The notes below the pieces were generated by a model that had not been told where the DNA came from, ran no database searches, and saw only the letters and a list, made by a program, of their open reading frames with translations. This document shows positions 19,392-28,342 of a DNA stretch of 42,865 nucleotides, piece by piece. The DNA comes from a virus. Every line of letters begins with the position of its first letter. The first letter of the stretch is position 1. The stretch lies in the IMG/VR virus record IMGVR_UViG_3300008259_000048, positions 1 through 42,865 of that record; one strand, given 5' to 3'. The translations under genes and the position numbers were made by a program.

Positions 19392-19837
19392 TATAGAGTG
19401 TATCCTACAAAAGTTTGTAAATTATTTTTACCTTCAGTCCAGTCATTAGAAACAATTATAGTATAAATCTGAGAAGCTGCAACAGTTCCGTTAGTGTTCA
19501 TGGCGTCTGCTCTATATGTGAAGTTTTTATAAAGAACTAAACTGGCTTTGTAGGAAACCATTTCGCTTAACTTATTTAAATCTATTTGCTCAAATTTCGG
19601 AACTGTGATAAATGTGTCTGTTTTAGTTCTGTAAGTTAAAGTATTATCAAAGCTATCGTAGTAATATCCACTTATGGATCCACCAGAAATTACTATGCTA
19701 TTTGGATTAGTCTCTAGCGGAGTTATAATAACACTTAAAGATGCTGGAGGCAATATAGTAGCATAGGTGACAGTGAATGAGAAATTAGTATTTTCATTCA
19801 CTGTTCCTAGAGTTGTTGATATAGGACTAAATGCCAT
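19391..19837 (-). CDS. Unknown baseplate-region protein, beta-rich
   Basis: A 148-residue protein between the spike gene and the PAAR gene, with one-base overlaps on both sides. It is rich in Thr/Ser/Val and looks like an immunoglobulin-type beta sandwich (VNENTNFSFTVTYATILPPASLSVIITPLE…). I do not recognise the family. The tight position between spike and tip suggests it is a structural component of the hub or spike, perhaps an adaptor or decoration domain. No enzyme motif is seen. Confidence 0.5.
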   Translation of the reverse strand: MAFSPISTTLGTVNENTNFSFTVTYATILPPASLSVIITPLETNPNSIVISGGSISGYYYDSFDNTLTYRTKTDTFITVPKFEQIDLNKLSEMVSYKASLVLYKNFTYRADAMNTNGTVAASQIYTIIVSNDWTEGKNNLQTFVGYTL

Positions 19838-22587
19838 TATGTTTTACTTGGTCGCCAGATTCCAACGATACCACCCCTTGCTTGTGTCCATCCGCTCGCC
19901 CAACTAATTGTACAATCACCTGAGTTTGGATTATTGTCTCTAGATTTACCACCCTGATTTCCACCAACAAAAGTTAGTTTACCATTTTGTGCAGTATAAA
20001 CAAAGTTGACATGACCAAAGTCCCACAAGACAATATCACCACCTTGTGCTTCAGCTGGACTAACTTTTGTTGCATTAAACTTACTAGCAGAATCTCTAAT
20101 TGCCCAAGATGACGCTGTTTGATAATAACGGTATCCGCATTGTTTTAATGTCCAAGCCACAAATCCCATACACCATGGAGTTTGATCGTTTCTCCAATAT
20201 GACTGACTTGGGTATCCAAGATCAACCCAAATACGAACAATATTTGGATTGGATGTACCACCATTCATACCTGTTTCTCTCCAGTATCCATTCTTTGCAG
20301 TTAGTTCTAATTGTTTCTGTAAGAATGGTGGTATATCACCAGCAACAGCTTCAGATTTTAAACTCTGTCCAGTACCAGAATCTTTAGGTGTTGGGGGTAG
20401 ATTAGGTTTAACACCATTTTCCTCTGCCCTTGGATTATAATATTTGTCTGGATTTGCCACATAGTCATTAATAACTGCGTTGTTTTCATTTTCAATAACA
20501 TATTTTAGTTGAACTGGTGGTGATGGGCGAACAGGTGTTTGTAGATAACTAAACTGATTTGGTCTAGCTTCTCCTACTTCAATAAAAGATAATCCAGTTG
20601 CTTCGACTACCGCTTTATCTGCAACATTACCAAAGTCACCACGTGCATAGTCAAGACGCATATTACCATCACTTTGAAGCTGCATTGATGAAGATCCAGT
20701 TATCAATGTATTACCATCTGCAATTGCGTTTATATTTCCAGCAGTTTTAAATCCTAAATTGGCTGCTTCAACTATGTAGTTACCAGCGACTCTAGTTTTC
20801 ATATCACCACCAACTGATAGATTTAAATCGCTGGCGACAGATATATCTGCTTGATTCTTAAGATTAATAACAGAGTGTCCTTCGACTTGTATGTCTGCGC
20901 TACCTTCTACTAATATATTAACACCATTACCAACAGTTAATATACAACGACCACCAATATATATTGAGCCATTATTATCAACTATAGTATATCCATCACC
21001 TACAATTTTATTAACCTGTGTACCATTCGCATCAATATCTAAGAAAGTTCCTTGTCGATGATACAGACTTATATTCTCATTATTTGGAGTATCATCCATA
21101 ACAAACAAATGACCAGTTTCAGACTCATAAACTTTAGAATACGGATATTGACCTCCAAATGGAGCAATTGGTTGCTCCCACGTATCAGTATCATTTGCAA
21201 TAGAAATTTGTTTTGTTCTGGTTGAATCTTTAAACTCAATAGCAGTTTCTTTAATAATACCACGAGCAAGACGATTCGTGTCTGGCTCATCAATTAAATT
21301 TCGTAACGGATATTTTTGATTCGGATCTTGAAATCCTATAGATCCTGCAGAAGATCTATCTTCTAATAACGCAGCTTGCTTTAATGGAGGAAGATCTTTA
21401 ACTTCTTCTTTAGTATAAGTTTTTTGGTCATCCGCTGTAGGTTTATTCGTAGGATCAACAGTAACTGCAGCCCCAAGAAAATATTCATAATATTTTTGTT
21501 TCTTTTTATATCCAGTACCATTAGCATCTGCGCCAGTGCGTTTTAATGCGCTTATAAAATAACCTGGATCATTTTGATTATGTTTAACAAATAGAGCATA
21601 AAATGCAACAGTGGCAAGAGCAGCTACTTGTGGATCATCAATTAACGACTTAGGTTTATTTACAAAGTCAACTGCGATTCCTCTTGTTGATAAAAACGCT
21701 TGTAATTTTGTATATAATGCTTTACCTGTAATTTGATTAAATCCACGACCAAAATACTTTGCTCCATCATCTGCACCTTTGTGCCCAACTAATGATCCAT
21801 TTCCTTCAGGTGAATATATCTTTTTAAAGAAATCTTCTCGTGTACCTTGCCACTTTACATATGGTTGTGCAGATTCTACTGTTGGAAATGTTCTACGGAA
21901 AATTTTCGATAAAGTTTCTGCACTACTATAATAGTATCCTTCTTCAACAGGCAACCAACCAGATTCACCACCACAAATACCTAAAATAGCACACTTTGCA
22001 TATTTTGATGTTAACCCAACTTTATCGCATGCAGCAATTATATGTTTAATATTTTCTTCTGCTTTTGTTGGATTTGATGTAGACTGTGGAGGTGGTTTAG
22101 TTGGTATTGCTTGTTTAAGAACATCATCTGAAGGTTTGTTCGCAACAGGCTGCTCTTTTATGTCTGGTTTATTTGGAGTTGGAGGAGATTCAACAGGAGT
22201 ACCTAAGGTAGTTGTTATTGTATTACCAGAAATGTCTGTTAAATTATTATCAGTAGAATCCAATACATTAGTTCTTGAATCATCTTCTGCTAATTCTGCT
22301 GCTTTTGATTGTGGAACACCACCCAGCGTACCCATCATAATTGGTTGCTGTTGATCTACATCTGCAAAAATAATAACTACTGTTGTACCTTCAACTGGAC
22401 CAATAGGGGATGTTCCGATACCATTCATTCCAGCAGATGTTACTGGCTGTAATGGAGTAGACCATGGCAAGTCAGAAGTTGGAAGTATAGATTTATCGTG
22501 TGTATGCAACCCAACTATTCGAACTTGACAACGTCCTATTTTTAATGGATCATTTCTATTTTCTACTATACCATAGTAAAAGTTCAT
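19837..22587 (-). CDS. 5: Baseplate hub spike gp5-type with GH19 and CHAP domains
   Basis: This 916-residue protein has five parts. Residues 1-92 are the OB-fold of gp5 (FYYGIVENRNDPLKIGRCQVRI…). Residues 95-175 are a Pro-rich linker. Residues 178-370 are a GH19-like muramidase with E208 in GGESGW and GRGFNQITGKALY. Residues 525-650 are a spike beta-helix with short repeated V(E/G)GS strands. Residues 745-916 are a C-terminal CHAP-type peptidase/amidase with C806 in PWCMGFVAW and H859 in GHVNFVY. In T4 gp5 a lysozyme sits between OB-fold and helix, and nothing follows the helix. The protein should puncture the outer membrane and locally cut peptidoglycan during entry. gp27 lies just before it and the PAAR tip just after. 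Confidence 0.9.
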   Translation of the reverse strand: MNFYYGIVENRNDPLKIGRCQVRIVGLHTHDKSILPTSDLPWSTPLQPVTSAGMNGIGTSPIGPVEGTTVVIIFADVDQQQPIMMGTLGGVPQSKAAELAEDDSRTNVLDSTDNNLTDISGNTITTTLGTPVESPPTPNKPDIKEQPVANKPSDDVLKQAIPTKPPPQSTSNPTKAEENIKHIIAACDKVGLTSKYAKCAILGICGGESGWLPVEEGYYYSSAETLSKIFRRTFPTVESAQPYVKWQGTREDFFKKIYSPEGNGSLVGHKGADDGAKYFGRGFNQITGKALYTKLQAFLSTRGIAVDFVNKPKSLIDDPQVAALATVAFYALFVKHNQNDPGYFISALKRTGADANGTGYKKKQKYYEYFLGAAVTVDPTNKPTADDQKTYTKEEVKDLPPLKQAALLEDRSSAGSIGFQDPNQKYPLRNLIDEPDTNRLARGIIKETAIEFKDSTRTKQISIANDTDTWEQPIAPFGGQYPYSKVYESETGHLFVMDDTPNNENISLYHRQGTFLDIDANGTQVNKIVGDGYTIVDNNGSIYIGGRCILTVGNGVNILVEGSADIQVEGHSVINLKNQADISVASDLNLSVGGDMKTRVAGNYIVEAANLGFKTAGNINAIADGNTLITGSSSMQLQSDGNMRLDYARGDFGNVADKAVVEATGLSFIEVGEARPNQFSYLQTPVRPSPPVQLKYVIENENNAVINDYVANPDKYYNPRAEENGVKPNLPPTPKDSGTGQSLKSEAVAGDIPPFLQKQLELTAKNGYWRETGMNGGTSNPNIVRIWVDLGYPSQSYWRNDQTPWCMGFVAWTLKQCGYRYYQTASSWAIRDSASKFNATKVSPAEAQGGDIVLWDFGHVNFVYTAQNGKLTFVGGNQGGKSRDNNPNSGDCTISWASGWTQARGGIVGIWRPSKT

Positions 22588-22588
22588 A

Positions 22589-23857
22589 TTAATTCCTATT
22601 CAAATCTATCTGCAATGATTCTTTAATCAATTCGATATTACATTCATGTTTATCTCTATCAATATAGTGATTGATAGCAGATATCAGGTAATATCCTGAA
22701 AACATTTTATCTACAACATCAGTATCTTCTTTTGATATCGGTTCAATCTTGTTAAGTGTCACAGAGACCTTTTGTCCAACTGTGTAATCTATTCTACCCA
22801 TAACAGTAATATCTAAACGATTAGCTTGGGCTAACTTCATTAGAGATAGTCGTTCCTGTATTGTTGAGTAATTAGAAGTATCTCCGAATCCATTAAACTG
22901 CCCATATGTTCTAGGATAGTTTATTATCATAGAATTATTTCTAAAAATAGATTTATCAGAATTAATAGGATAAGGGTTTAGGTGTTTTTGTTTATCAAAT
23001 CGTTGAAACATATTATATGTTTTAACATCATATTTTTTTCTTGTTATATCATAAGATATAGCTTTTGAAGATAACATACCAGATCGTATACGATCCATAT
23101 AATCATATCCCACAGGAATACTTATCTCCATAATACGCTTAAAGTCTTCTGGAGTATTTCTAGAATCTTTTCCGCTTGCATCACTTTCTCTGGTATATCT
23201 GTCATATACAAAATCTTGATACACTCCAGCTTCATATAAAGCATCTAAAGAAACAAAGTAAAAACCATCTCTGTTCTCGAAGAAAGTATAATTAGGAGAA
23301 TTGGCAGATGCATTAGATGTTAGAAATACTAAATTTTCAACTGGTGACCAATAATTAGAAATATATTTTAAACTGTTTACAGTGGGTTCAACATATAATT
23401 GTTTTTTACTCTCAAGTCCATCTGTTGTACCTGTAACAAAAGTTTTAACTATATCTGATATCTTACCACTAAATACCCTACTAATTTTTTTATTTAAATC
23501 TACAATAGCTTCTTGAGATATAAAATGTAATTGATATACTACAGAACGATCTCCAACCAATTCTCTGTTTGTTAGTTTGTAGATATAAAATCTAGACTTA
23601 ACATTACCACGTTCAAGTGATGGAGTTGTTATCTCTAACTCAAGAAATTCTTCACCAATGAATGGGAATAGATTGACTAAATCTAATGATTCTTTAATAA
23701 TCAAACTTCCAGTTAAGAAAGGTGCAAATAAATCTTCATATAACTGTAGTGTAATAATTTGAGCTGAGATATCCTGATAGAATCCCTTTGATGTTATAAT
23801 CTGGGCTTTATCAATGCTGACATCACCAGCAAACCTAATTGATGAACTGGGTTGCAT
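22589..23857 (-). CDS. 27: Baseplate hub gp27 homologue
   Basis: A 422-residue protein (T4 gp27: 391). It has the hub layout seen in gp27: an N-terminal beta domain (AQIITLQLYEDLFAPFLTGSLIIKESLDL), a second tube-like domain (YQLHFISQEAIVDLNKKISRVFSGKISDIVK), and a C-terminal domain with RLDITVMGRIDYTVGQKVSVTLN and GYYLISAINHYID. That last part is the shared gp27/VgrG tail-tube adaptor fold. Direct linkage to the gp5-type spike (two bases apart) makes the call firmer, because gp27 trimers hold the gp5 trimer. Sequence similarity to T4 itself is weak. Confidence 0.78.
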   Translation of the reverse strand: MQPSSSIRFAGDVSIDKAQIITSKGFYQDISAQIITLQLYEDLFAPFLTGSLIIKESLDLVNLFPFIGEEFLELEITTPSLERGNVKSRFYIYKLTNRELVGDRSVVYQLHFISQEAIVDLNKKISRVFSGKISDIVKTFVTGTTDGLESKKQLYVEPTVNSLKYISNYWSPVENLVFLTSNASANSPNYTFFENRDGFYFVSLDALYEAGVYQDFVYDRYTRESDASGKDSRNTPEDFKRIMEISIPVGYDYMDRIRSGMLSSKAISYDITRKKYDVKTYNMFQRFDKQKHLNPYPINSDKSIFRNNSMIINYPRTYGQFNGFGDTSNYSTIQERLSLMKLAQANRLDITVMGRIDYTVGQKVSVTLNKIEPISKEDTDVVDKMFSGYYLISAINHYIDRDKHECNIELIKESLQIDLNRN

Positions 23858-24345
23858 TATAATAGATCTTTAAAGTTTTTCAATATAGTATTTAATAATT
23901 TCGGTGAAACTAACTTTATTCTTCTTTTAGTTTCATTTAGTCTTCTCTCATATTCATTATTAGAAACTGGATATGCATCTGGATCGTCTGAGTTTACAAC
24001 AAACCCATCAGAATTTTCATAGTGATGTATAGCATTAATGTTAGTATACTTGTCCTGTATAACCTTAACCAATTTATGCTCTTCTAATGGAAAATCTGTT
24101 AAGTAATCAACAGCATCATTGGAAAGCATAACTACCCAATGATACTTAGCATCACCATAAATCTTTTCAGCTATGATTTCTGGAGTCTCTCCATCTTCAA
24201 TATCATACTCATCGTATATCGTTACACTGGACAGAATCTCTTTACGTACTCTTACGTTTCTAGTGATGTCAGTAACAATAGAAGTCTTTAATGTATCACC
24301 ATATTTGAAATCATATAAAAAATTTGGAAAATCTTTGAAGTACAT
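23857..24345 (-). CDS. 53: Baseplate wedge protein gp53 homologue
   Basis: A 162-residue protein (T4 gp53: 196). The N-terminus is YFKDFPNFLYDFKYGD, followed by RVRKEILSSVTIYDEYDIEDGETPEIIAEKIYGDAKYHWVVMLSN. This last segment is the hallmark LysM-like core of gp53, in which a degenerate repeat ends with YHWVVMLAN or similar. gp53 links neighbouring wedges around the hub. One-base overlaps with gp27 and the tube-cap gene put it in the same transcript. Confidence 0.9.
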   Translation of the reverse strand: MYFKDFPNFLYDFKYGDTLKTSIVTDITRNVRVRKEILSSVTIYDEYDIEDGETPEIIAEKIYGDAKYHWVVMLSNDAVDYLTDFPLEEHKLVKVIQDKYTNINAIHHYENSDGFVVNSDDPDAYPVSNNEYERRLNETKRRIKLVSPKLLNTILKNFKDLL

Positions 24346-25424
24346 TATAGACCATCCTTAACTTTATCTTTGGTAAGAAGTGCAAGCTCACGGAACGATA
24401 GTGTTACATTAATCTGTGTGGGCATACCATCCTCGAATGTATTGAAAGTACCATTAGGTGTATAGTTAACATTCATTTCTGTTAGAACGCAAGATGTATG
24501 GCGATGAAGATGTAAGTTTTCTTGGGTTCCTTGATAATAGTAAATATCAAATTCAGAAGGGTAGATATAAACGAAGTTATTCGTATCTTTGAACTCTGGA
24601 TGCATATGATACTTAAACTCTTGAATAATCTTCATGACATTCTTAGCCTCAGATTCATTTCTTGGAAAGAATTGATAATCAAAAGAGAATGTTCTAAAAT
24701 CTACACCCTTAAATACTTGTTCCTTTTTAGGGTTTGCAGCAATACCAAGAGCAGCAGAGTTAGCTCCAGCATTTGGTCCTTTGGATAATGCAAAGTTAGC
24801 TAGAACAGCAGCACCAACACCTTTAACATCGCTGCTTTTACCTTCTGAATCAACAGCCTTCATAATCTCTTCAATTCCTTGACCAGCTGCTTGCAGCATC
24901 ATAGTGTCATCATCAGACCACTGCATACCATAACGAATAGCTAATTGATTCGGTGTATGTAAAGCAATAGCAGTTTTTAGTCTTTTCTGTGAACGAGTTG
25001 CGTCTGGTGCCAAAGTTGCAGCAATACCAAGACCAACTGTAGGAATGTTGGCGACAAGAGCACCTTTAACTGGTGTTGCTACAATGCTACCACCAAAAAT
25101 ACCAGCTAGAGTATTGACTGCAGCATTAGCACCAATTAACTGGTCTTTAGATAGATTAGAGGCAATTAAATCTCCACGATCTCTTCCCTCAGTCTGGTCT
25201 AGTTCAACTGTAGCTGCAGCATTAGAACCTTTAAATAATTTAGAATCACTGGCAACATTGATATAAAACACTACATAATTACCACCGTATTTCGAAGACA
25301 TAAGGTCTGCAGGATATGTATAGTTTGTTATATCATATTTCCTTGCATTAAATGTTGTTGCACCACCACGTGGAGTATATAGATTAGGTTTTTGTTGTGG
25401 TTGTTTTTCTTTTGTTGTTGCCAT
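24345..25424 (-). CDS. 48: Baseplate tail-tube cap, gp48-type (gp54 alternative)
   Basis: A 359-residue protein (T4 gp48: 364). The N-terminal part has YPADLMSSKYGGNYVVFYINV and a central Ala/Gly-rich segment. The C-terminal domain carries the tube-cap pattern: FSFDYQFFPRNESEAKNVMKIIQEFKYHMHPEF…YPSEFDIYYYQG…and a closing NVTLSFREL. Such proteins cap the hub and template the tail tube. The length and the linkage to gp53 favour gp48; gp54 has a similar fold and cannot be excluded. A late-promoter-like motif (CATAAATA) lies 40 bases upstream, in the divergent gap. Confidence 0.7.
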   Translation of the reverse strand: MATTKEKQPQQKPNLYTPRGGATTFNARKYDITNYTYPADLMSSKYGGNYVVFYINVASDSKLFKGSNAAATVELDQTEGRDRGDLIASNLSKDQLIGANAAVNTLAGIFGGSIVATPVKGALVANIPTVGLGIAATLAPDATRSQKRLKTAIALHTPNQLAIRYGMQWSDDDTMMLQAAGQGIEEIMKAVDSEGKSSDVKGVGAAVLANFALSKGPNAGANSAALGIAANPKKEQVFKGVDFRTFSFDYQFFPRNESEAKNVMKIIQEFKYHMHPEFKDTNNFVYIYPSEFDIYYYQGTQENLHLHRHTSCVLTEMNVNYTPNGTFNTFEDGMPTQINVTLSFRELALLTKDKVKDGL

Positions 25425-25437
25425 TTTTACCTTTAGC

Positions 25438-25444
25438 CTAAATA
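25438..25444 (+). promoter_or_regulatory. Late-promoter-like motif CTAAATA for the plus-strand cluster
   Basis: In the 44-base divergent gap, CTAAATA lies 25 bases before the gp4 ATG at 25469. It differs at the first positions from the T4 late consensus. It is the only candidate I see for starting the plus-strand cluster. Confidence 0.35.
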
Positions 25445-25463
25445 AGATGATTATTCTATCACA

Positions 25464-25471
25464 TATTTATG
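25464..25471 (-). promoter_or_regulatory. Late-promoter-like motif CATAAATA for the baseplate cluster
   Basis: The minus-strand sequence CATAAATA is one mismatch from the late consensus and overlaps the first codon of gp4. It lies 40 bases before the tube-cap ATG at 25424. The position in the only divergent gap of the structural region supports it. Confidence 0.45.
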
Positions 25472-25900
25472 TTCCATAAAAGACGATACGTCCCTGTATT
25501 TCCAGAAAAGTATAATGGAGACCCAACTAATATCATAATGAGATCTAGTTGGGAGACTAAATTCGCCTCTTGGTGTGATAAAAATCCAGGTATCATTAAA
25601 TGGAGTTCTGAAGAAACAGTAGTTCCATATAGATGCCCAACAGATGAAAAAATTCATCGTTATTTTATAGATTTTAAAATTACAACTAGTGTTGGGAAAA
25701 CATATCTAGTGGAAGTTAAACCAGCTAAACAAACTCAACCACCAGAGTATCCTGGTCGTAGAACTCAGAGATATTTAGTTGAATCTTTAACATTTATGAA
25801 AAATCAAGCTAAATGGAAAGCTGCAGATGCCTACGCAAAAGATCGTGGTTGGGAATTTAAAATTATAACAGAATATGAGTTAGGATTGGCAACTAAATAA
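25469..25900 (+). CDS. 4: Head completion nuclease gp4 homologue
   Basis: A 143-residue protein (T4 gp4: 150), found in T4-like phages as the head completion protein. It has a TnsA-type nuclease core: E29 in RSSWETKFASWCD, D68 in YFIDFKI, and E82/K84 in LVEVKPAKQTQPP. The conserved PEYPGRRTQRYLVESLTF and a W-rich C-terminus follow. In T4, gp4 works with gp50/gp65 and gp2 in finishing the DNA-filled head before tail joining. It is the first gene of the plus-strand cluster, divergent from the baseplate genes. Confidence 0.9.
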   Translation: MFHKRRYVPVFPEKYNGDPTNIIMRSSWETKFASWCDKNPGIIKWSSEETVVPYRCPTDEKIHRYFIDFKITTSVGKTYLVEVKPAKQTQPPEYPGRRTQRYLVESLTFMKNQAKWKAADAYAKDRGWEFKIITEYELGLATK

Positions 25901-25905
25901 CTAAT

Positions 25906-26505
25906 ATGGCCACTTTATCTATTAAAGACGTTTTCGAAAGAAACAAGTACGACTTACAGACAGCTGCTGTTAAGTCTAGATCTTGGTTCGAGCAACAGGT
26001 TTACCAATTGGGTAGGCAGAATTACACACCTCCTAGAATACTAAATGGTAATACAGAACAAAATGTTAGCAATATAATCCCTGGAAATTTGTACATGTAC
26101 ATGTACGATCCAAAACTAAAGGCTACACTACCATACTATGATAGATTTCCTCTAGTCTTTCCATTTAGTAAAACTCCAGATGGTTTTATCGGATTGAATA
26201 TGCACTATCTTCCATACCAACTTAGAATGGTTTTATTGGATAGACTTCTTACCTTTAGAACTAATGCTAGAATGGATGAAACTACTAGGTTAAGATATTC
26301 TTGGAGTACTATAGATGGAGTTTCTAAATTCGCAGCTGCGCAACCATGTATTAAACGATACTTAAATGATCATATTAGAAGTAAGTTTAGAAAAATTAAT
26401 GCAGATGACTGGGCTACTGCAATGTTGCTCCCAGTAGAAAGATTCGTTGGGGCTAGTAAAGAAGCTGTGTGGCAAGAATCAAAAAGAATAATTAGAAGAT
26501 CATAA
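25906..26505 (+). CDS. Conserved T4-like structural/assembly protein
   Basis: A 199-residue protein with the pattern GNLYMYMYDPKLKATLPYYDRFPLVFPF, then DGFIGLNMHYLPYQLRMVLLDRLL. This signature is common in marine T4-like phages next to gp4 and tail tube genes. The C-terminal half is basic and ends with SKRIIRRS. I recognise the family but not its function; a role in neck or tail assembly is plausible from position. There is no membrane segment or enzyme motif. Confidence 0.55.
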   Translation: MATLSIKDVFERNKYDLQTAAVKSRSWFEQQVYQLGRQNYTPPRILNGNTEQNVSNIIPGNLYMYMYDPKLKATLPYYDRFPLVFPFSKTPDGFIGLNMHYLPYQLRMVLLDRLLTFRTNARMDETTRLRYSWSTIDGVSKFAAAQPCIKRYLNDHIRSKFRKINADDWATAMLLPVERFVGASKEAVWQESKRIIRRS

Positions 26506-26507
26506 AA

Positions 26508-27182
26508 ATGATAGAACAATTTATAGCTGACATTAAAACTAGAGGTTTGTCTAGATCAAACAGATATACTGTTTCATTTGTTCCACCTGTCTCTTTGAAT
26601 AACATTAATTTAGGAAGTATCATGTTGCTTTGCGATCAAGCAACACTTCCAGGGGTTTCATTCTCGACAACTCAAATTAGAACATTCGGTGAATTTAGAG
26701 AAACACCATATGAAAAACTATTCGACAATGCATCTTTTTCTTTTTATGTAGACAAAGAAATGTATGTTAAATATATGTTCGACCAGTGGATAAATTCTGT
26801 TCAAGATCCAGAAACAAGAAAATTTAACTACTACGACGCATATACAACAGACTGGTCAATTGATGTGCAAGACTTATTAAATAATACACGATATACATTG
26901 ACTATGTTTGAATGTTATCCAAAGGCTATAAACTCTATTCAATTAGATTATGCTTCTAAAGACATTATGAAAATTAACGTATCAATACAGTATAAAAATT
27001 GGCAAGCTGGAACTCGAAGTGTTTTAGAAGTGGATGATGTTATTGATGCGCAAATTTTGAATGAGTATTACAACAATTTCTATAAGTATCAAAATTCAAA
27101 TAATGGAAATAGCGATATGGAATTCAATGACTCTTCATTTGGACAACAGTTTAATAAATTCGCAACTAAGCTACCAACATAA
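26508..27182 (+). CDS. 54: Tail-tube-fold protein, probably gp54-like tube initiator
   Basis: A 224-residue protein with the tail tube pattern: SRSNRYTVSFVPP, then LLCDQATLPGVSFSTTQIRTFGE, FSFYVDKEMYVKYMFDQWINSV, and the closing strand pair YPKAINSIQLDY…IMKINVSIQYKNW. T4 gp19 (tube) shares the order FQVEISYLG…CKATALP…FVDWQ…WPTNVGELQLDW…FEVTLALDYW. The location next to baseplate genes, away from a gp18 sheath gene, points to the tube initiator gp54 rather than gp19. The C-terminal 40 residues are an Asn/Ser-rich extension. Confidence 0.65.
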   Translation: MIEQFIADIKTRGLSRSNRYTVSFVPPVSLNNINLGSIMLLCDQATLPGVSFSTTQIRTFGEFRETPYEKLFDNASFSFYVDKEMYVKYMFDQWINSVQDPETRKFNYYDAYTTDWSIDVQDLLNNTRYTLTMFECYPKAINSIQLDYASKDIMKINVSIQYKNWQAGTRSVLEVDDVIDAQILNEYYNNFYKYQNSNNGNSDMEFNDSSFGQQFNKFATKLPT

Positions 27183-27197
27183 TGTATAAGGATTGAA

Positions 27198-27617
27198 ATG
27201 AAAATTGATGATAGTTTATCTGAAGTGTTTGATATAGCACCTATTGTTAAAAACGAAGTAGCCATGCAGGAGACTGTAGTTATTGACAACACAGATAACA
27301 AAATTGAATCTGACTATGATATCACTAGAAGTAATCTTCGTTCTCTCTTAACAACTGGACAAGATGCCTTAGTTCAAGCACTTGAAGTAGCCAAACAATC
27401 TGAACATCCACGTGCCTTTGAGGTTGTGGGTAATTTAATGAAACAACTTGCTGACGTGAACCAACAACTTATGGATTTACATCAGCAAAAACAGAAATTA
27501 GACGCACCAAAAGATGGTGTAGGATCTAAGAAAGAAGTGACTAATAACAATGTTATCTTTACAGGTAGCACTGCTGAGTTGAATAAGTTAATCAAGAATA
27601 TGTCTAAAGGAGAATAA
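27198..27617 (+). CDS. 16: Small terminase subunit gp16 homologue
   Basis: A 139-residue protein (T4 gp16: 164). The diagnostic part is DYDITRSNLRSLLTTGQDALVQALEVAKQSEHPRAFEVVGNLMKQLADVNQQLMDLHQQ, a helical hairpin conserved in T4-like small terminases. It is followed by a variable linker and a C-terminal segment NNVIFTGSTAELNKLIKNM, the likely contact to the large terminase. AAGGATTGAA provides a ribosome site before ATG. The large subunit gp17 is not in this window, so gp16 is separated from it and embedded in tail genes. Confidence 0.92.
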   Translation: MKIDDSLSEVFDIAPIVKNEVAMQETVVIDNTDNKIESDYDITRSNLRSLLTTGQDALVQALEVAKQSEHPRAFEVVGNLMKQLADVNQQLMDLHQQKQKLDAPKDGVGSKKEVTNNNVIFTGSTAELNKLIKNMSKGE

Positions 27618-27619
27618 TA

Positions 27620-28342
27620 ATGGCTTTACCATTAAATAGTACACCAGTTTATAGTCTGGTGATCCCATCAACAAAGAAAACCGTAAACTATCGTCCATTC
27701 CTAGTTAAGGATCAAAAAGCATTAATGATAGCACAACAAAGTGAAGACCAAAAAGTTATGGTTAATACTTTAAAAACTGTCATAGCATCATGCGTAACAG
27801 ATCCACTGGATATTGATAGTCTTGCAATGTTTGATTTGGAATACATTTTCACTCAACTAAGAGCTAAGTCTGTAGGTGAAACTGTAGAATTGATTATGTC
27901 TTGTGATGTAGATCATGGCGAACAAAATAAAGCAGCCAAAGTAAAAGTTTCAGTCGACTTGAGCCAGATTCAGGTTGAGTCTAAAGATGATCACAGCAAA
28001 AAAATTAGCCTATGGGGTGATATTGGTGTTGTGATGAAGTATCCTTCTGTTGATATTATCAAAAAATTTCAGAATGTAAGTGAGTCTGATACTGAGTCTG
28101 TGTTTAACATTATATCTCAATCAATAGAGTACATCTATGATGGTGGTGAAGTTTATCATAGTAAAGATCAAACAAAAGAAGAGATGTTGGAGTTTATTAA
28201 CAATCTAACTACAGATCAGTTCTCAAAGATACAAAAGTTCTTTGAAACTATGCCAAAGCTAACATATGACATCAACTACAGTTGTCCAGTTTGCAGTAAG
28301 GCACATCATGTTAGATTGGAGGGTATGGACAGTTTTTTTTAA
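27620..28342 (+). CDS. 26: Baseplate hub assembly protein gp26-type, zero-frame product
   Basis: A 240-residue member of the T4 baseplate (gp26/gp51) family: VNYRPFLVKDQKALMIAQQSEDQKVMVNTLKTVIASC, DLEYIFTQLRAKSVGE, and a C-terminal metal-ribbon-like NYSCPVCSKAHHVRLEGMDSFF. It stops at TAA right after an eight-T run (28333-28340). The -1 frame stays open through that point and adds 60 residues (see the frameshift feature). Tail assembly chaperones of other long-tailed phages sit immediately before the tape measure gene and use the same device. Here the tape measure follows directly. Confidence 0.85.
   Translation: MALPLNSTPVYSLVIPSTKKTVNYRPFLVKDQKALMIAQQSEDQKVMVNTLKTVIASCVTDPLDIDSLAMFDLEYIFTQLRAKSVGETVELIMSCDVDHGEQNKAAKVKVSVDLSQIQVESKDDHSKKISLWGDIGVVMKYPSVDIIKKFQNVSESDTESVFNIISQSIEYIYDGGEVYHSKDQTKEEMLEFINNLTTDQFSKIQKFFETMPKLTYDINYSCPVCSKAHHVRLEGMDSFF
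28333..28339 (+). promoter_or_regulatory. Likely -1 ribosomal frameshift site (T TTT TTT)
   Basis: The zero frame reads AGT TTT TTT TAA at 28331-28342. The heptamer T_TTT_TTT lets both P- and A-site tRNAs slip back by one and keep pairing, and the next codon is then TTA (28339-28341). No stop occurs in that frame until TAA at 28519-28521. The downstream ATG at 28381 has no ribosome site. The call rests on frame analysis; no expression data are available. Confidence 0.7.
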
